A stretch of DNA of 64,000 nt from Microbacterium sp. Root553 (GTDB taxonomy: Bacteria; Actinomycetota; Actinomycetes; Actinomycetales; Microbacteriaceae): the NCBI RefSeq assembly GCF_001426995.1, contig NZ_LMFY01000001.1:2847471-2911470 (forward strand), in the 5' to 3' direction. Positions within the stretch are counted from its first letter, which is position 1. Every line of letters begins with the position of its first letter. A model generated the notes under the pieces. The model searched no databases and had not been told where the DNA came from. It saw only the letters and a list, made by a program, of their open reading frames with translations. The position numbers and the translations under genes were made by a program. This document shows positions 34,772 to 44,300 of this stretch, in pieces.

Positions 34772-36193
34772 TCAGATGATGGTGTCGTTCATGCGCGAGA
34801 GCAGCAGGGCCTCGGTCGCCACCGCGTGGCGGAAGGTGTCGAGGTGCAGCGATTCGTTCGGGCTGTGTGCCCTCGAATGCGGATCCTCGACCCCCGTGAC
34901 CAGGATCTGGGCGGCGGGGAACTCGCGCACGAGATCGGAGATGAAGGGGATGGATCCCCCCACACCCAGATCGATCGGAGCAACGCCGTACCCGTCACGC
35001 ATGGCGTCGCGGGTCAGCGAGACCGCCCACCCGCTGGTGTCGACGAGGAAGCCGTCGCCCAGGTCGACGTCGGAGAACGTCAGCTCGGCGCCGAACGGCG
35101 CATGCGCGCGAAGGTGTGCCTCGAGTGCCGCGTACGCGTCGTCTGCGGACTGCCCCGGCGCCACCCTGGCGCTGATGACGACCGTCACCTCGGGGAGCAG
35201 CGTGTTCGACGCTGCGGAGACACTCGTGGCGTCGATCCCGATGACCGTGACCGACGGCTTGTTCCAGATGCGGCTGAGGATCGTCCCGCCGCCGATCGGC
35301 GTCGTGCCCGGCAGCAGTCCGGCCTCGTCGCGCAGCGTCTCCTCGCCGTACTCGGGCGTGGGCGCGTCGCGCTCCGTCATCCCCTCGACCGCGACAGACC
35401 CGTCGTCGTTCCAGAGAGTGGACAGCATCCTGACCGTCGTCATCATGGCGTCGGGGACCGCTCCCCCGAACATCCCGGAGTGGGAGGCATGATCGAGCGT
35501 GCGCACGCGCACCGTGAACCGCGCGTTGCCCCGCAGCGACACGGTCAGTCCGGGGGTGACCGAGTCCCAGTTTCCGGAGTCCGCGACCACGATCGCGTCG
35601 GCGCGCAGCGCCTCCTTGTTGTCGGAGAGGAACTGCGCGAACGAGCGCGAGCCGTACTCCTCCTCCCCCTCGATGAACATGGCGATGCCCAGATCGAGAT
35701 CGTCGCCCCGCACCTCCGCGAGCGCGCGGATGGCCGCGATGTGCGCCATGATCCCGGCCTTGTCGTCCGCGGCGCCTCGGCCGTACATGCGACCGTCTCT
35801 GACCGTGGGCTCGAACGGCGGGGTCTCCCACAGCTCGTCGTCGCCGGGAGGCTGCACGTCGTGGTGCGCGTACAGCAGGATCGTGGGCTTGCCGTTGCGG
35901 GCCGCGCGGGTCGCGAGCACGGCGGGCTGGCCCTTCTCGTCCGTTCCGGGGATGTCCGCACGGAGGATCCTGACGTCGTCGAACACGCCGGTGTCGGTGG
36001 CGAGGGCCGCGACGGCCTCTGCGCTGCGCTCGAGCTGCGTCTGATCGAACGCGGGCCAGGCCATGCCGGGGATGCGGACGAGGCGGCCGAGATCGCTCAG
36101 CGCCGCGGGCAGCCCCGTCGACGCCGCCTCGAGGAGCGCGGGCTCACGAGAGTCGGACGGATTCTGGTCACCGGGGTGGGCAGGAGATGTCAT
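34772..36193 (-). CDS. M20 family dipeptidase / metallopeptidase
   Basis: A 473-residue cytosolic M20 dizinc peptidase. LYAHHDVQPPG, RGAADDKAG (bridging Asp), FIEGEEEYGS (catalytic and metal Glu pair), VADSGNWD and the C-terminal DPHSRAHSPNE provide the metal and catalytic residues. A dimerisation lid with the ARFTVRVRTLDHASHSG segment is inserted. Substrates are likely dipeptides; exact specificity is not readable. ATG 36193 lies 7 nt after TAAGAT. It is divergent from the DUF3043 gene. Confidence 0.92.
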   Translation of the reverse strand: MTSPAHPGDQNPSDSREPALLEAASTGLPAALSDLGRLVRIPGMAWPAFDQTQLERSAEAVAALATDTGVFDDVRILRADIPGTDEKGQPAVLATRAARNGKPTILLYAHHDVQPPGDDELWETPPFEPTVRDGRMYGRGAADDKAGIMAHIAAIRALAEVRGDDLDLGIAMFIEGEEEYGSRSFAQFLSDNKEALRADAIVVADSGNWDSVTPGLTVSLRGNARFTVRVRTLDHASHSGMFGGAVPDAMMTTVRMLSTLWNDDGSVAVEGMTERDAPTPEYGEETLRDEAGLLPGTTPIGGGTILSRIWNKPSVTVIGIDATSVSAASNTLLPEVTVVISARVAPGQSADDAYAALEAHLRAHAPFGAELTFSDVDLGDGFLVDTSGWAVSLTRDAMRDGYGVAPIDLGVGGSIPFISDLVREFPAAQILVTGVEDPHSRAHSPNESLHLDTFRHAVATEALLLSRMNDTII

Positions 36194-36210
36194 GCGAGTA
36201 ATCTTAAGGT
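36194..36210. promoter_or_regulatory. Overlapping divergent promoters, M20 gene and DUF3043 gene
   Basis: On the minus strand TAAGAT (36206-36201) is 7 nt before ATG 36193. On the plus strand the same CTTAAG core gives TAAGGT (36205-36210), a candidate -10 for DUF3043 with a leader of about 24 nt holding an AGGA site. The two -10 elements share two bases, so simultaneous use should be exclusive. Confidence 0.5.
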
Positions 36211-36239
36211 GATCCGCCTTCACCGAACCGAGGAACCTC

Positions 36240-36827
36240 GTGGCCACTACCCCTGTCTCCCCTCCGACGAACGACGACGCCCCGGAGACGCCGGCGCCGG
36301 GCAAGGGGCGCGCGACTCCGTCCAGGGCGGAGCAGGAGGCGGCACGCCGCCGCCCGCTGGTGGCGAACACGAAGGAGGCGAAGGCCGCGGCCCGCGCCGA
36401 GCTCAACGAGCGTCGCAACCGCGCCCAGGCCGGTCTCGCGGCCGGCGAGGAGAAGTTCCTTCCGCCCCGCGACAAGGGCCCGCAGCGTCGATGGGTGCGG
36501 GACTACGTCGATTCCGGGTGGCACCCGGCGGAGTTCGTGATGGGCGTGATGGTGCTCGTCATCCTCATCTCGTTGCTGCCCGCGAATCTCGCCATCGGCG
36601 GATTCGCCGTCGCCGGGTGGGCCTACCTGGTCATGATGGCGTACCTGATCCTCGCGATCGGCGGGATGGTGCTGCTCGGCATCCGCGTCAAGCGCAAGGT
36701 GGCCGCGAAGTTCGGCGCTGATCGGATGGAACGCGGACTCGGCTGGTACGCGGCCATGCGATCCCTGCAGATGCGTTTCATGCGCCTGCCCAAGCCTCAG
36801 GTCAAGCGCGGCGACCGTCCCGCCTGA
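36240..36827 (+). CDS. DUF3043 membrane protein
   Basis: A 195-residue protein with a long charged N-terminus (about 1-95, Pro/Ala then Arg/Glu-rich, NTKEAKAAARAELNERRNRAQ), two membrane helices (about 98-117 and 124-146) and a basic C-terminus. The sequence FLPPRDKGPQRRWVRDYVDSG is the DUF3043 hallmark of actinobacteria. Function unknown. GTG 36240 is supported by AGGA at proper spacing. It is convergent with pyrD. Confidence 0.9.
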   Translation: MATTPVSPPTNDDAPETPAPGKGRATPSRAEQEAARRRPLVANTKEAKAAARAELNERRNRAQAGLAAGEEKFLPPRDKGPQRRWVRDYVDSGWHPAEFVMGVMVLVILISLLPANLAIGGFAVAGWAYLVMMAYLILAIGGMVLLGIRVKRKVAAKFGADRMERGLGWYAAMRSLQMRFMRLPKPQVKRGDRPA

Positions 36828-36837
36828 CCCCGCACAC

Positions 36838-36879
36838 GCAAGAGGCGCCTCCCGCTCGACAGCAGGAGGCGCCTTTTGC
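36838..36879. terminator. Bidirectional terminator between DUF3043 gene and pyrD
   Basis: GCAAGAGGCGCCTCC pairs with GGAGGCGCCTTTTGC around a 12-nt loop. T-runs occur on both strands, which fits the convergent genes. Confidence 0.85.
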
Positions 36880-36898
36880 GTACGGCGCGCGGAACCGT

Positions 36899-37921
36899 TC
36901 AGCGGGCCGCGAGCCCGCGGTTGATCTCGCGGCCCCAGAACGGCCCGCGGTAGAGGAACGCCGTGTAGCCCTGAACGAGCGTGGCTCCGGCCTCGAGGCG
37001 CTCCTGGACGTCGGAGGCCGTCTCCACTCCCCCGACGGCGATGACGCAGAAATCCTCGGGCACGGCGGAGCGCACCAGACGGAGCACCTGCAGCGAACGC
37101 TCTTTGAGCGGTGCGCCGGACAGGCCGCCGGCTCCCAGCGCCTCGACCGTCGAGGCATCGGTCACGAGCCCTTCGCGACTGATGGTGGTGTTGTGCGCGA
37201 TGATGCCGGCGAGTCCATCGTCGACGGCCAGCTTCGCGATCGCGGTGATCTCGTCGTCGGGCAGGTCCGGGGCGATCTTGACCAGCAGCGGCGTCTCTCC
37301 CGCGGCCTTCTGCACGGCCCGCAGCAGCGGGGCGAGCGTCTCGACGGCCTGCAGACCACGAAGGCCCGGAGTGTTCGGCGAGGAGACGTTCACGGCCAGG
37401 TAGTCCGCCAGCGGAGCGAGCTTCGTGGCGGACGAGACGTAATCGGCCGTGGCATCCTCGACGTCGACGACCCGACTCTTGCCGATGTTGACGCCGATGA
37501 CCGTGTCGGGCGCTCCCCGGCGCAGCCGCGCGAGGCGCCGCGCGACGGCATCCGCACCCTCGTTGTTGAAGCCCATGCGGTTGATGACCGCGCGGTCGGC
37601 GATGAGGCGGAAGAGCCGCGGACGCGGGTTTCCCTCCTGCGGGATCGCCGTCACGGTGCCGACCTCCACGTGGCCGAATCCGAGGGCCGCGAGACCGCGC
37701 ACGCCGACGGCGTTCTTGTCGAAGCCTGCTGCGATGCCGAACGGCGAGGCGAAGCTCAGACCCAGTGCGCCGACCCGCAGGGTCGGGTCGGGCCTGGTGC
37801 ATGCACGTGTGACGCGGGCGAACGGGCCTGCGCCCAGCACGCGGATCACCGCCATGCCGGCGTGGTGGGCGAACTCGGGGTCGAAGCGCGACAGGACAGC
37901 GCGGAAGAGCAGCGGATACAT
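36899..37921 (-). CDS. pyrD: Dihydroorotate dehydrogenase (quinone), class 2
   Basis: PyrD oxidises dihydroorotate to orotate on the inner face of the membrane with quinone as acceptor. The 340-residue protein has the class 2 N-terminal membrane-binding helices (FDPEFAHHAGMAVIRVL), GIAAGFDKNA, NRMGFNNEGAD, and VNVSSPNTPGLRGLQ with the catalytic serine. ATG 37921 is 7 nt after TAATCT. The nrdR stop codon TAA forms the first three bases of that hexamer. Confidence 0.96.
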   Translation of the reverse strand: MYPLLFRAVLSRFDPEFAHHAGMAVIRVLGAGPFARVTRACTRPDPTLRVGALGLSFASPFGIAAGFDKNAVGVRGLAALGFGHVEVGTVTAIPQEGNPRPRLFRLIADRAVINRMGFNNEGADAVARRLARLRRGAPDTVIGVNIGKSRVVDVEDATADYVSSATKLAPLADYLAVNVSSPNTPGLRGLQAVETLAPLLRAVQKAAGETPLLVKIAPDLPDDEITAIAKLAVDDGLAGIIAHNTTISREGLVTDASTVEALGAGGLSGAPLKERSLQVLRLVRSAVPEDFCVIAVGGVETASDVQERLEAGATLVQGYTAFLYRGPFWGREINRGLAAR

Positions 37922-37934
37922 CACTGCCAGATTA
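37922..37934 (-). promoter_or_regulatory. Leaderless-type promoter of pyrD made from the nrdR stop codon
   Basis: TAATCT (37934-37929) lies 7 nt before ATG 37921. Its TAA is the nrdR stop, so promoter and upstream stop are the same bases. Confidence 0.6.
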
Positions 37935-38402
37935 CCGGTCGGCGAGCTCCGGATCCGCGTGGTCCGCACGGAGATCGGTGATGGCGCTCTCGAAGTCGTC
38001 GAGCGAATCGAACGCCTGGTAGACGCTCGCGAACCGGAGGTACGCGACCTCGTCGAGGTCGCGCAGCGGCCCGAGGATCGCCAGCCCGATCTCGTTGGTG
38101 TCGAGCTGCGAGACGCCGGTCTGGCGCACCGCCTCCTCGACGCGCTGAGCGAGCACGGCGAGATCGGCCTCGGTCACCGGACGACCCTGGCAGGCCTTGC
38201 GCACACCGGAGATCACCTTCTCGCGGCTGAACGGCTCCATCACGCCCGAGCGTTTGATGACGTTGAGGCTCGCGGTCTCCGTGGTCGTGAACCGGCCGCC
38301 GCACTCCGGACATTGGCGGCGTCGACGGATCGACAGACCGTCATCGCTGGTGCGGGAATCGATGACCCGGGAATCCGGATGACGACAGAAGGGGCAGTGC
38401 AT
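37932..38402 (-). CDS. nrdR: Transcriptional repressor NrdR
   Basis: NrdR represses ribonucleotide reductase genes according to dATP/ATP level. The 156-residue protein has a zinc ribbon (Cys3, Cys6, Cys31, Cys34, in HCPFC and CPECG) followed by an ATP-cone ([24 protein letters not shown]). No nrd genes lie in the window. ATG 38402 is 7 nt after TAGGAT, and the TAG of that hexamer is the hisD stop. pyrD starts 10 nt after its stop. Confidence 0.97.
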   Translation of the reverse strand: MHCPFCRHPDSRVIDSRTSDDGLSIRRRRQCPECGGRFTTTETASLNVIKRSGVMEPFSREKVISGVRKACQGRPVTEADLAVLAQRVEEAVRQTGVSQLDTNEIGLAILGPLRDLDEVAYLRFASVYQAFDSLDDFESAITDLRADHADPELADR

Positions 38403-38415
38403 CTGACCGATCCTA
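38403..38415 (-). promoter_or_regulatory. Leaderless-type promoter of nrdR made from the hisD stop codon
   Basis: TAGGAT (38415-38410) lies 7 nt before ATG 38402; TAG is the hisD stop. Confidence 0.6.
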
Positions 38416-39717
38416 CGCCGTGAAACGAGCCTCGATCGCCTCACCGTGAGCGGGCAGCACCTCGGTGTCGGCGAGAGCGACGACGCCGGCGCGAACCTCG
38501 GCCAGCGCGGCGCGGTCGTAGGCGATGACCTGCTGCGGACGCAGGAACGTGTACGCGCCGAGCCCCGGCGCGTACCGAGCCTGCCCGCCCGTCGGCAGCA
38601 CGTGGTTGCTTCCGGCCATGTAGTCGCCCAGGCTGACGGGGGTGTGATCGCCGACGAACACCGCTCCGGCGCTCGTGAACGACGCGGCCGCGGCCTCGGC
38701 ATCCGCCAGGTGCAGCTCGAGGTGTTCCGGAGCGTAGGCGTTGCTGAACGCCGCCGCCATCGCACGGTCGTCCACCAGCACGATCGCTGACTGCGGTCCG
38801 TCGAGCGCCGCCGCGACACGGACCGCGTGCCGGGTCGCGGCCGCCCGCGTGCGGACTTCCTCCACCACCCGATCAGCCAGATCCGCGGAGTCCGTGACCA
38901 GGACCGCGGAGGCCTGCTCGTCGTGCTCGGCCTGGCTCACGAGATCTGCGGCGATGAGTCGCGGGTCCGCCTCGGCGTCCGCGACGACGAGGATCTCGGT
39001 GGCACCCGCCTCGGAGTCCGTGCCGACGACACCGGCCACCGCGCGCTTCGCGGAGGCGACGTAGTTGTTACCGGGGCCGGACAGCACGTCCACCGGATCC
39101 AGCCCGATGCCGGCGACCCCGTACGCGAAGGCGCCGATCGCTCCCGCGCCGCCCACCGCGTACACCTCGGTGATGCCGAGCAGGCCCGCTGCGGCGAGGA
39201 TCGTCGGGTGCACGCGCCCGTCCTGGTCGCGCTGCGGCGGGGATGCGAGGGCGATCTGCTCCACCCCCGCGACCTGCGCGGGGACGACGTTCATGATCAC
39301 GCTCGACGGGTAGACCGCCTTCCCGCCGGGGATGTAGACGCCCGCTCGATGCACCGGCTGCCAGCGCTGCGTGATGGTCGCCCCGGCGCCGATGCGCGTC
39401 ACCTGGGACGCCGGCACCTGGGCGGCAGAGGCGATGCGGACGCGGCGGATCGCCTCGTCGAGAGCGGCACGGACCTCGGGGTCGAGGCTCGCCATCGCCT
39501 CCTCGATGTGCGCCGCCGGAACGCGGAGATCGTGGCCGACGACCCCGTCGAACCGCTCCGCCTGCTCCCGCAGCGCCTCCTCGCCGCGCTCTCGGACATC
39601 GTCGACGATGCGCGCCGCCGTGTCGAGGGCCTCGGCCCTGGCCTGGGTGGCGCGCGGAACCGCCGCGAGCATGTCAGCCGGCGAGAGCTCGCGCCCCCGC
39701 AGATCGATCGTGCGCAA
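38413..39717 (-). CDS. hisD: Histidinol dehydrogenase
   Basis: HisD oxidises L-histidinol to L-histidine in two NAD-dependent, zinc-dependent steps. The 434-residue protein shows [34 protein letters not shown] and [16 protein letters not shown], and the C-terminal [11 protein letters not shown], all conserved. It starts with TTG 39717, which AAGGG upstream supports; no ATG or GTG is available near the family N-terminus. The upstream membrane gene ends 2 nt before. Other his genes are not in the window. Confidence 0.95.
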   Translation of the reverse strand: MRTIDLRGRELSPADMLAAVPRATQARAEALDTAARIVDDVRERGEEALREQAERFDGVVGHDLRVPAAHIEEAMASLDPEVRAALDEAIRRVRIASAAQVPASQVTRIGAGATITQRWQPVHRAGVYIPGGKAVYPSSVIMNVVPAQVAGVEQIALASPPQRDQDGRVHPTILAAAGLLGITEVYAVGGAGAIGAFAYGVAGIGLDPVDVLSGPGNNYVASAKRAVAGVVGTDSEAGATEILVVADAEADPRLIAADLVSQAEHDEQASAVLVTDSADLADRVVEEVRTRAAATRHAVRVAAALDGPQSAIVLVDDRAMAAAFSNAYAPEHLELHLADAEAAAASFTSAGAVFVGDHTPVSLGDYMAGSNHVLPTGGQARYAPGLGAYTFLRPQQVIAYDRAALAEVRAGVVALADTEVLPAHGEAIEARFTA

Positions 39718-39719
39718 GA

Positions 39720-41228
39720 TCAGCCCTTCGTGATGTCAGCGATGTCGTGCAGGTAACCGATGCGACCGTCGTCGTGTCGGATGACGTAGGCGCCGCCACG
39801 GTCTTCGATGACCAGGGCCCAGGCGCTCGGGCCGATCCGGAAGATCGCGTCGCCTCGCTCGTCATGGACGTCGCGTTCGGTCTGCGCGAGGATCCAGAAC
39901 GGCTGCGCGGCCGTCATCGCGGCGTGAGCCGCCGTCTCGTCGCGATCGTCCTCGTCGTCGATGGTGGGAAGAGCGACGGTGCGCGGGGACGAGACGTCGT
40001 ACGCCGTGGCCCCCAGCAGGGACTCGATGCTGCCGGTGTCCGAGAGGATCTCCTGCGTCTGGCCCCGGGACCGTCGGGAGTACGCCGGCACGTACTCCTC
40101 GTCGGCGGTGGCGTCCTCGGTACCCGTGCCGCCCCCGGAGGCGTGCGCGGCGAGCGGTACCTGCTCGGCGAGATCGATCCGGGCGACCTCGTCCGTGGCG
40201 TGCTCCCCCGAGAGTTCGACGTCGAGCCCGCCGGCGGGAAGCGGCGTGGTGGTGTACGCCGGCGTGGCCGAGCTCGCCGATGCATCCCCGGCGACGGGAG
40301 CCTGCCCAAAGTCGGCGCCGAGATCATCCGTCTGGACCGGATCAGCCGCGAGGGTGGGCTCCACGAACAGAGCGTGGTCACCGGCGGGCTGCGCGGACCC
40401 GGACGCCAGCTGCTCCTGAGCGGGAGCCTGCCAGTCCTGGGCGGGAGTCGGCGGCTCCTGAACGGGAGCCTGCTGCTCCTGGGCGGACGCATCCGTCGTC
40501 CAGGAGGAATCCTGCAGAGCCTCGTCTGCCGTGGCGTCCGCTGCGACCGGGGCGGAGTCCGCCGTGACCGGGGCGGAGTCGGCTGCGACCGTGGCGGCCG
40601 TCGGCTCGGGTCGAGGACGCGGGATCACCGGACGGACGGGGTTGGCATTGCGGTGGGCGAGTGTGACCAGTCGACCCTGGAAGTCCTCCTTGAGCCCCGG
40701 TACCAGGGGCGCGAAGACCGTCAGCACCACGAGCGCCAGTGCAGCGATGAGCTGGACGACACCGTTCCAGGAGAGTCCGAAGGCTCCGATCTCGATCGCG
40801 ACGGTCACGGCGCTCCACAGCGCTCCGAGCCAGTAGACGGCGGCGACGGAGAACGCGACCGAGGCGAACTGATCGATCCCCAGTGAGCCGACCCGGCGGA
40901 TCCCGTCGGGCGAGAAACGTCGCAGGATGAGCAGGAAGACCGCGGCCGTCGGGACTCCGACCGGGAGCACCCACTGGATCCCGGTGCCCCAGATCGAGAC
41001 ACCGCCGAGGTGCGGGAAGAACGACGCGATGAACGCGATGGCCCAGACGCCCACGATCAGCAGCTCGCGCAGAGTGAATCCGATGATGCCGAACTCCGGC
41101 GTCACCTCCTCGTCGTACAGCACGCCGTCGTCGTCGGAGAAGACCTCGTCGGCCGTGTGCTCCGTCGACGCCGTCCGGTCATCGGCATCCGTGCCGGCGC
41201 CGCTGAGGAAGGGTGATTCCGTGCTCAT
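39720..41228 (-). CDS. Uncharacterised membrane protein with long disordered linker
   Basis: A 502-residue protein I do not recognise. It has an acidic N-terminus (1-50), four membrane helices (about 53-72, 85-103, 119-143 and 150-176), a long low-complexity Ala/Pro/Gln/Asp-rich linker (about 195-440) with internal repeats (AADSAPVTADSAPVAAD and QEQQAPVQEPPTPAQ), and a small C-terminal domain (FWILAQTERDVHDERGDAIF ... HDDGRIGYLHDIADIT). That C-terminal part looks like a conserved ligand or protein-binding tail. AGGA precedes ATG 41228. It is 2 nt from hisD on the same strand, so is probably co-transcribed with it. Confidence 0.82.
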   Translation of the reverse strand: MSTESPFLSGAGTDADDRTASTEHTADEVFSDDDGVLYDEEVTPEFGIIGFTLRELLIVGVWAIAFIASFFPHLGGVSIWGTGIQWVLPVGVPTAAVFLLILRRFSPDGIRRVGSLGIDQFASVAFSVAAVYWLGALWSAVTVAIEIGAFGLSWNGVVQLIAALALVVLTVFAPLVPGLKEDFQGRLVTLAHRNANPVRPVIPRPRPEPTAATVAADSAPVTADSAPVAADATADEALQDSSWTTDASAQEQQAPVQEPPTPAQDWQAPAQEQLASGSAQPAGDHALFVEPTLAADPVQTDDLGADFGQAPVAGDASASSATPAYTTTPLPAGGLDVELSGEHATDEVARIDLAEQVPLAAHASGGGTGTEDATADEEYVPAYSRRSRGQTQEILSDTGSIESLLGATAYDVSSPRTVALPTIDDEDDRDETAAHAAMTAAQPFWILAQTERDVHDERGDAIFRIGPSAWALVIEDRGGAYVIRHDDGRIGYLHDIADITKG

Positions 41229-41287
41229 GGGGAGGGTCCTTTCGCCACGGTGCAGAGCTTCTGACGCCCGCACCCGAACGCGTCCTG

Positions 41288-41293
41288 ATACTA
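41288..41293 (-). promoter_or_regulatory. -10 element upstream of the 502-residue membrane protein gene
   Basis: TAGTAT (41293-41288) is a strong -10-like hexamer in the 117-bp gap after dnaE, giving a leader of about 50 nt. Confidence 0.45.
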
Positions 41294-41301
41294 CCCGGTG
41301 C

Positions 41302-41340
41302 GTCCGTGAGGTCCTCACCGGAAGACGCCCCTCACGGGAC
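41302..41340 (-). terminator. Candidate terminator of dnaE
   Basis: GTCCGTGAGG (41302-41311) pairs with CCTCACGGGAC (41330-41340) with one bulge and a long loop, starting just after the dnaE stop. It is followed by the -10 of the next gene. Confidence 0.45.
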
Positions 41341-41345
41341 CTCGG

Positions 41346-44300
41346 TCACCCCAGGCAGGTGGGTCCGAGGAGGGACTTCAGATCTCCGAACAGATCAGCC
41401 GTGACCTTGACCGGCATGGGGACCTCGAACACCTTCGCGGTGTTCCCGCGGTGCACCCGCAGCACCACCTCGGTCTCGCCGTTGTGTCGCCGCAGCACCT
41501 CGGCGAGCTCGTTCATGACCCGCTCGGTCGCACGCTGTTCTGCGAGCACGAGCGACAGCGGGCCCGCTGCATCGAAGGACCCCACATCGGGGGCGAACGC
41601 CGACTGGGCATGCAGGTTGAGCCCGTCATCACGTCGCGACACCCGACCGCGCACGGCCAGGATCGAGTCCTGCTGCAGGACGTGCTGGAACTCGGTGTAG
41701 GTCTTTCCCATGAACATGACCGTCACCTCGCCGTTGAAGTCCTCGATCGTGATCATGCCGTACGGGTTCCCGCTGGCCTTCGCGACGCGATGCTGCACGC
41801 TCGTGACGAGCCCGGCGACGGTGACCTGGTCGCCGTCCTGCACGTCGTCGGAGTTGTTGAGGACGTGGATCGAGATCGACGCGTGCTTCGCCAACGGGAC
41901 CTCGAGACCGGCGAGCGGATGGTCCGAGACGTAGAGTCCGAGCATCTCGCGCTCGAAGGCGAGCTTGTCCTTCTTGATCCACTCCGGACGCGGCGGCACC
42001 TTGGCGGGGGCGACCTCCTCGAGGCCGTCGTACAGACTGTCGAAATCGAATCCGATCGCTCCCTGCGCCTCGTTGCGTTTGCGGTCGACGGCGGCCTCGA
42101 CCGCATCCTCATGCACTTCGAGCAGCGCGCGGCGCGTGTCTCCCAGCGAGTCGAACGCACCGGCCTTGATCAGCGACTCCACGGTGCGCTTGTTCGAGAC
42201 GTGCAGCGGCACCTTCTCGAGGAAGTGGTGGAACGACGTGAATCGCTCGCCCTTGCGGGCCTTCACGATGCCTTCGACGACGTTGCTTCCGACGTTGCGC
42301 ACCGCTCCGAGGCCGAAGCGGATGTCGTCGCCCACGGCCGCGAAGTAGTTGATGGAGTCGGAGACGTCAGGGGGAAGCACCTTGATGCCCATCCGTCGGC
42401 ACTCGTTGAGGTACAGCGCCATCTTGTCCTTCGAGTCGCCGACGCTGGTGAGCAGCGCCGCCATGTACTCGGCGGGGTAGTGCGCCTTGAGGTAGGCGGT
42501 CCAGTACGAGACCACCCCGTACGCGGCCGAGTGCGCTTTGTTGAAGGCGTAGTCGGAGAACGGGAGCAGGATCTCCCAGATCGCATTCACGGCGCCGTCG
42601 GAGTATCCGTTGGCGTGCATGCCGGCCTGGAAGCCCTCGAACTGCTTGTCGAGCTCGGACTTCTTCTTCTTTCCCATCGCGCGACGCAGGATGTCGGCCT
42701 GTCCGAGCGAGAACCCCGCCACGCGCTGGGCGATGGCCATGACCTGCTCCTGATAGATGATCAGTCCGTAGGACTCGTCGAGGATGTCGGCCAGCGACTC
42801 GGTGAACTCCGGGTGGATGGGAGTGATCGGCTGCTGGCCGTTCTTGCGCAGCGCGTAGTTCGTGTGCGAATTCGCCCCCATGGGCCCCGGCCGGTACAGC
42901 GCGATGAGCGCCGAGATGTCGCCGAAGTTGTCGGGCCGCATGAGCCGCATGAGCGATCTCATCGGACCGCCGTCGAGCTGGAACACGCCGAGCGACTCAC
43001 CCCGACCGAGCAGGTCGTAGGCTCCCCGGTCGTCGAGCTCCAGCTTCTCGAGGTCGAGCTCTTCGCCGCGGTTGGTGCGGATGTTGTCGAGGGCGTCCGA
43101 GATGATCGTGAGGTTGCGCAGCCCGAGGAAGTCCATCTTGATCAGGCCGAGCGACTCGCAGGACGGATAGTCGAACTGCGTGACGATCTGGCCGTCCTGC
43201 TCGCGGCGCATGATCGGGATGATGTCGATCAGCGGCTCGGACGACATGATCACGCCCGCGGCGTGGACGCCCCACTGACGCTTCAGCCCCTCGAGACCCA
43301 GCGCGCGGTCGAAGACCGTCTTCGCCTCGGGGTCGGTCTCGATGAGCGCGCGGAACTCGCTCGCCTCTTTGTAGCGCTTGTGCGCCGTATCGAACATGCC
43401 GCCGAGCTCCATGTCCTTGCCCATGACGGGAGGCGGCATGGCCTTGGTGAGACGCTCACCCATGCTGAACGGGAAGCCGAGCACGCGGCCGGCGTCCTTG
43501 AGGGCCTGCTTCGACTTGATGGTGCCGTAGGTGACGATCTGCGCCACGCGCTCCGAGCCGTACTTGCGGGTCACGTAGTCGATGACCTCGCCACGGCGAC
43601 GATCATCGAAGTCGACGTCGAAGTCGGGCATCGAGACGCGGTCCGGGTTGAGGAACCGCTCGAAGATCAGACCGTGCTCGAGCGGGTCGAGGTCGGTGAT
43701 CCGCATCGCGTAGGCGACCATCGAGCCGGCGCCGGAGCCTCGACCCGGTCCGACGCGGATGCCGTTGTCCTTGGCCCAGTTGATGAAGTCGGCGACGACG
43801 AGGAAGTAGCCGGGGAAGCCCATCTGCAGGATGATGCCGGTCTCGTACTCCGCCTGCGTGCGGACCTTGTCGGGGATGCCGCTCGGGTACCGGTAGTGGA
43901 GGCCGGCCTCGACCTCTTTGATGAGCCAGCTGTCTTCGGTCTCGCCGTCCGGCACGGGGAAGCGCGGCATGTAGTTCGCCGCCGTGTTGAACTCGACCTC
44001 GCAGCGTTCGGCGATCAGCAGCGTGTTGTCGCACGCCTCGGGGTGGTCGCGGAACAGTTGGCGCATCTCGGCCGCGGTCTTGATGTAGTAGCCGTCGCCG
44101 TCGAACTTGAACCGGTTGGGATCGTCGAGTGTCGAGCCGGACTGGACGCAGAGCAGCGCCTCGTGCGCGCCGGCCTCGTGCTGGTGGGTGTAGTGGGAGT
44201 CGTTGGTGCCGACCAGCGGGATCTGCAGGTCCTTGGCGAGCCGGATGAGGTCGGTCATCACCCGACGCTCGATGGACAGACCGTGGTCCATGATCTCGGC

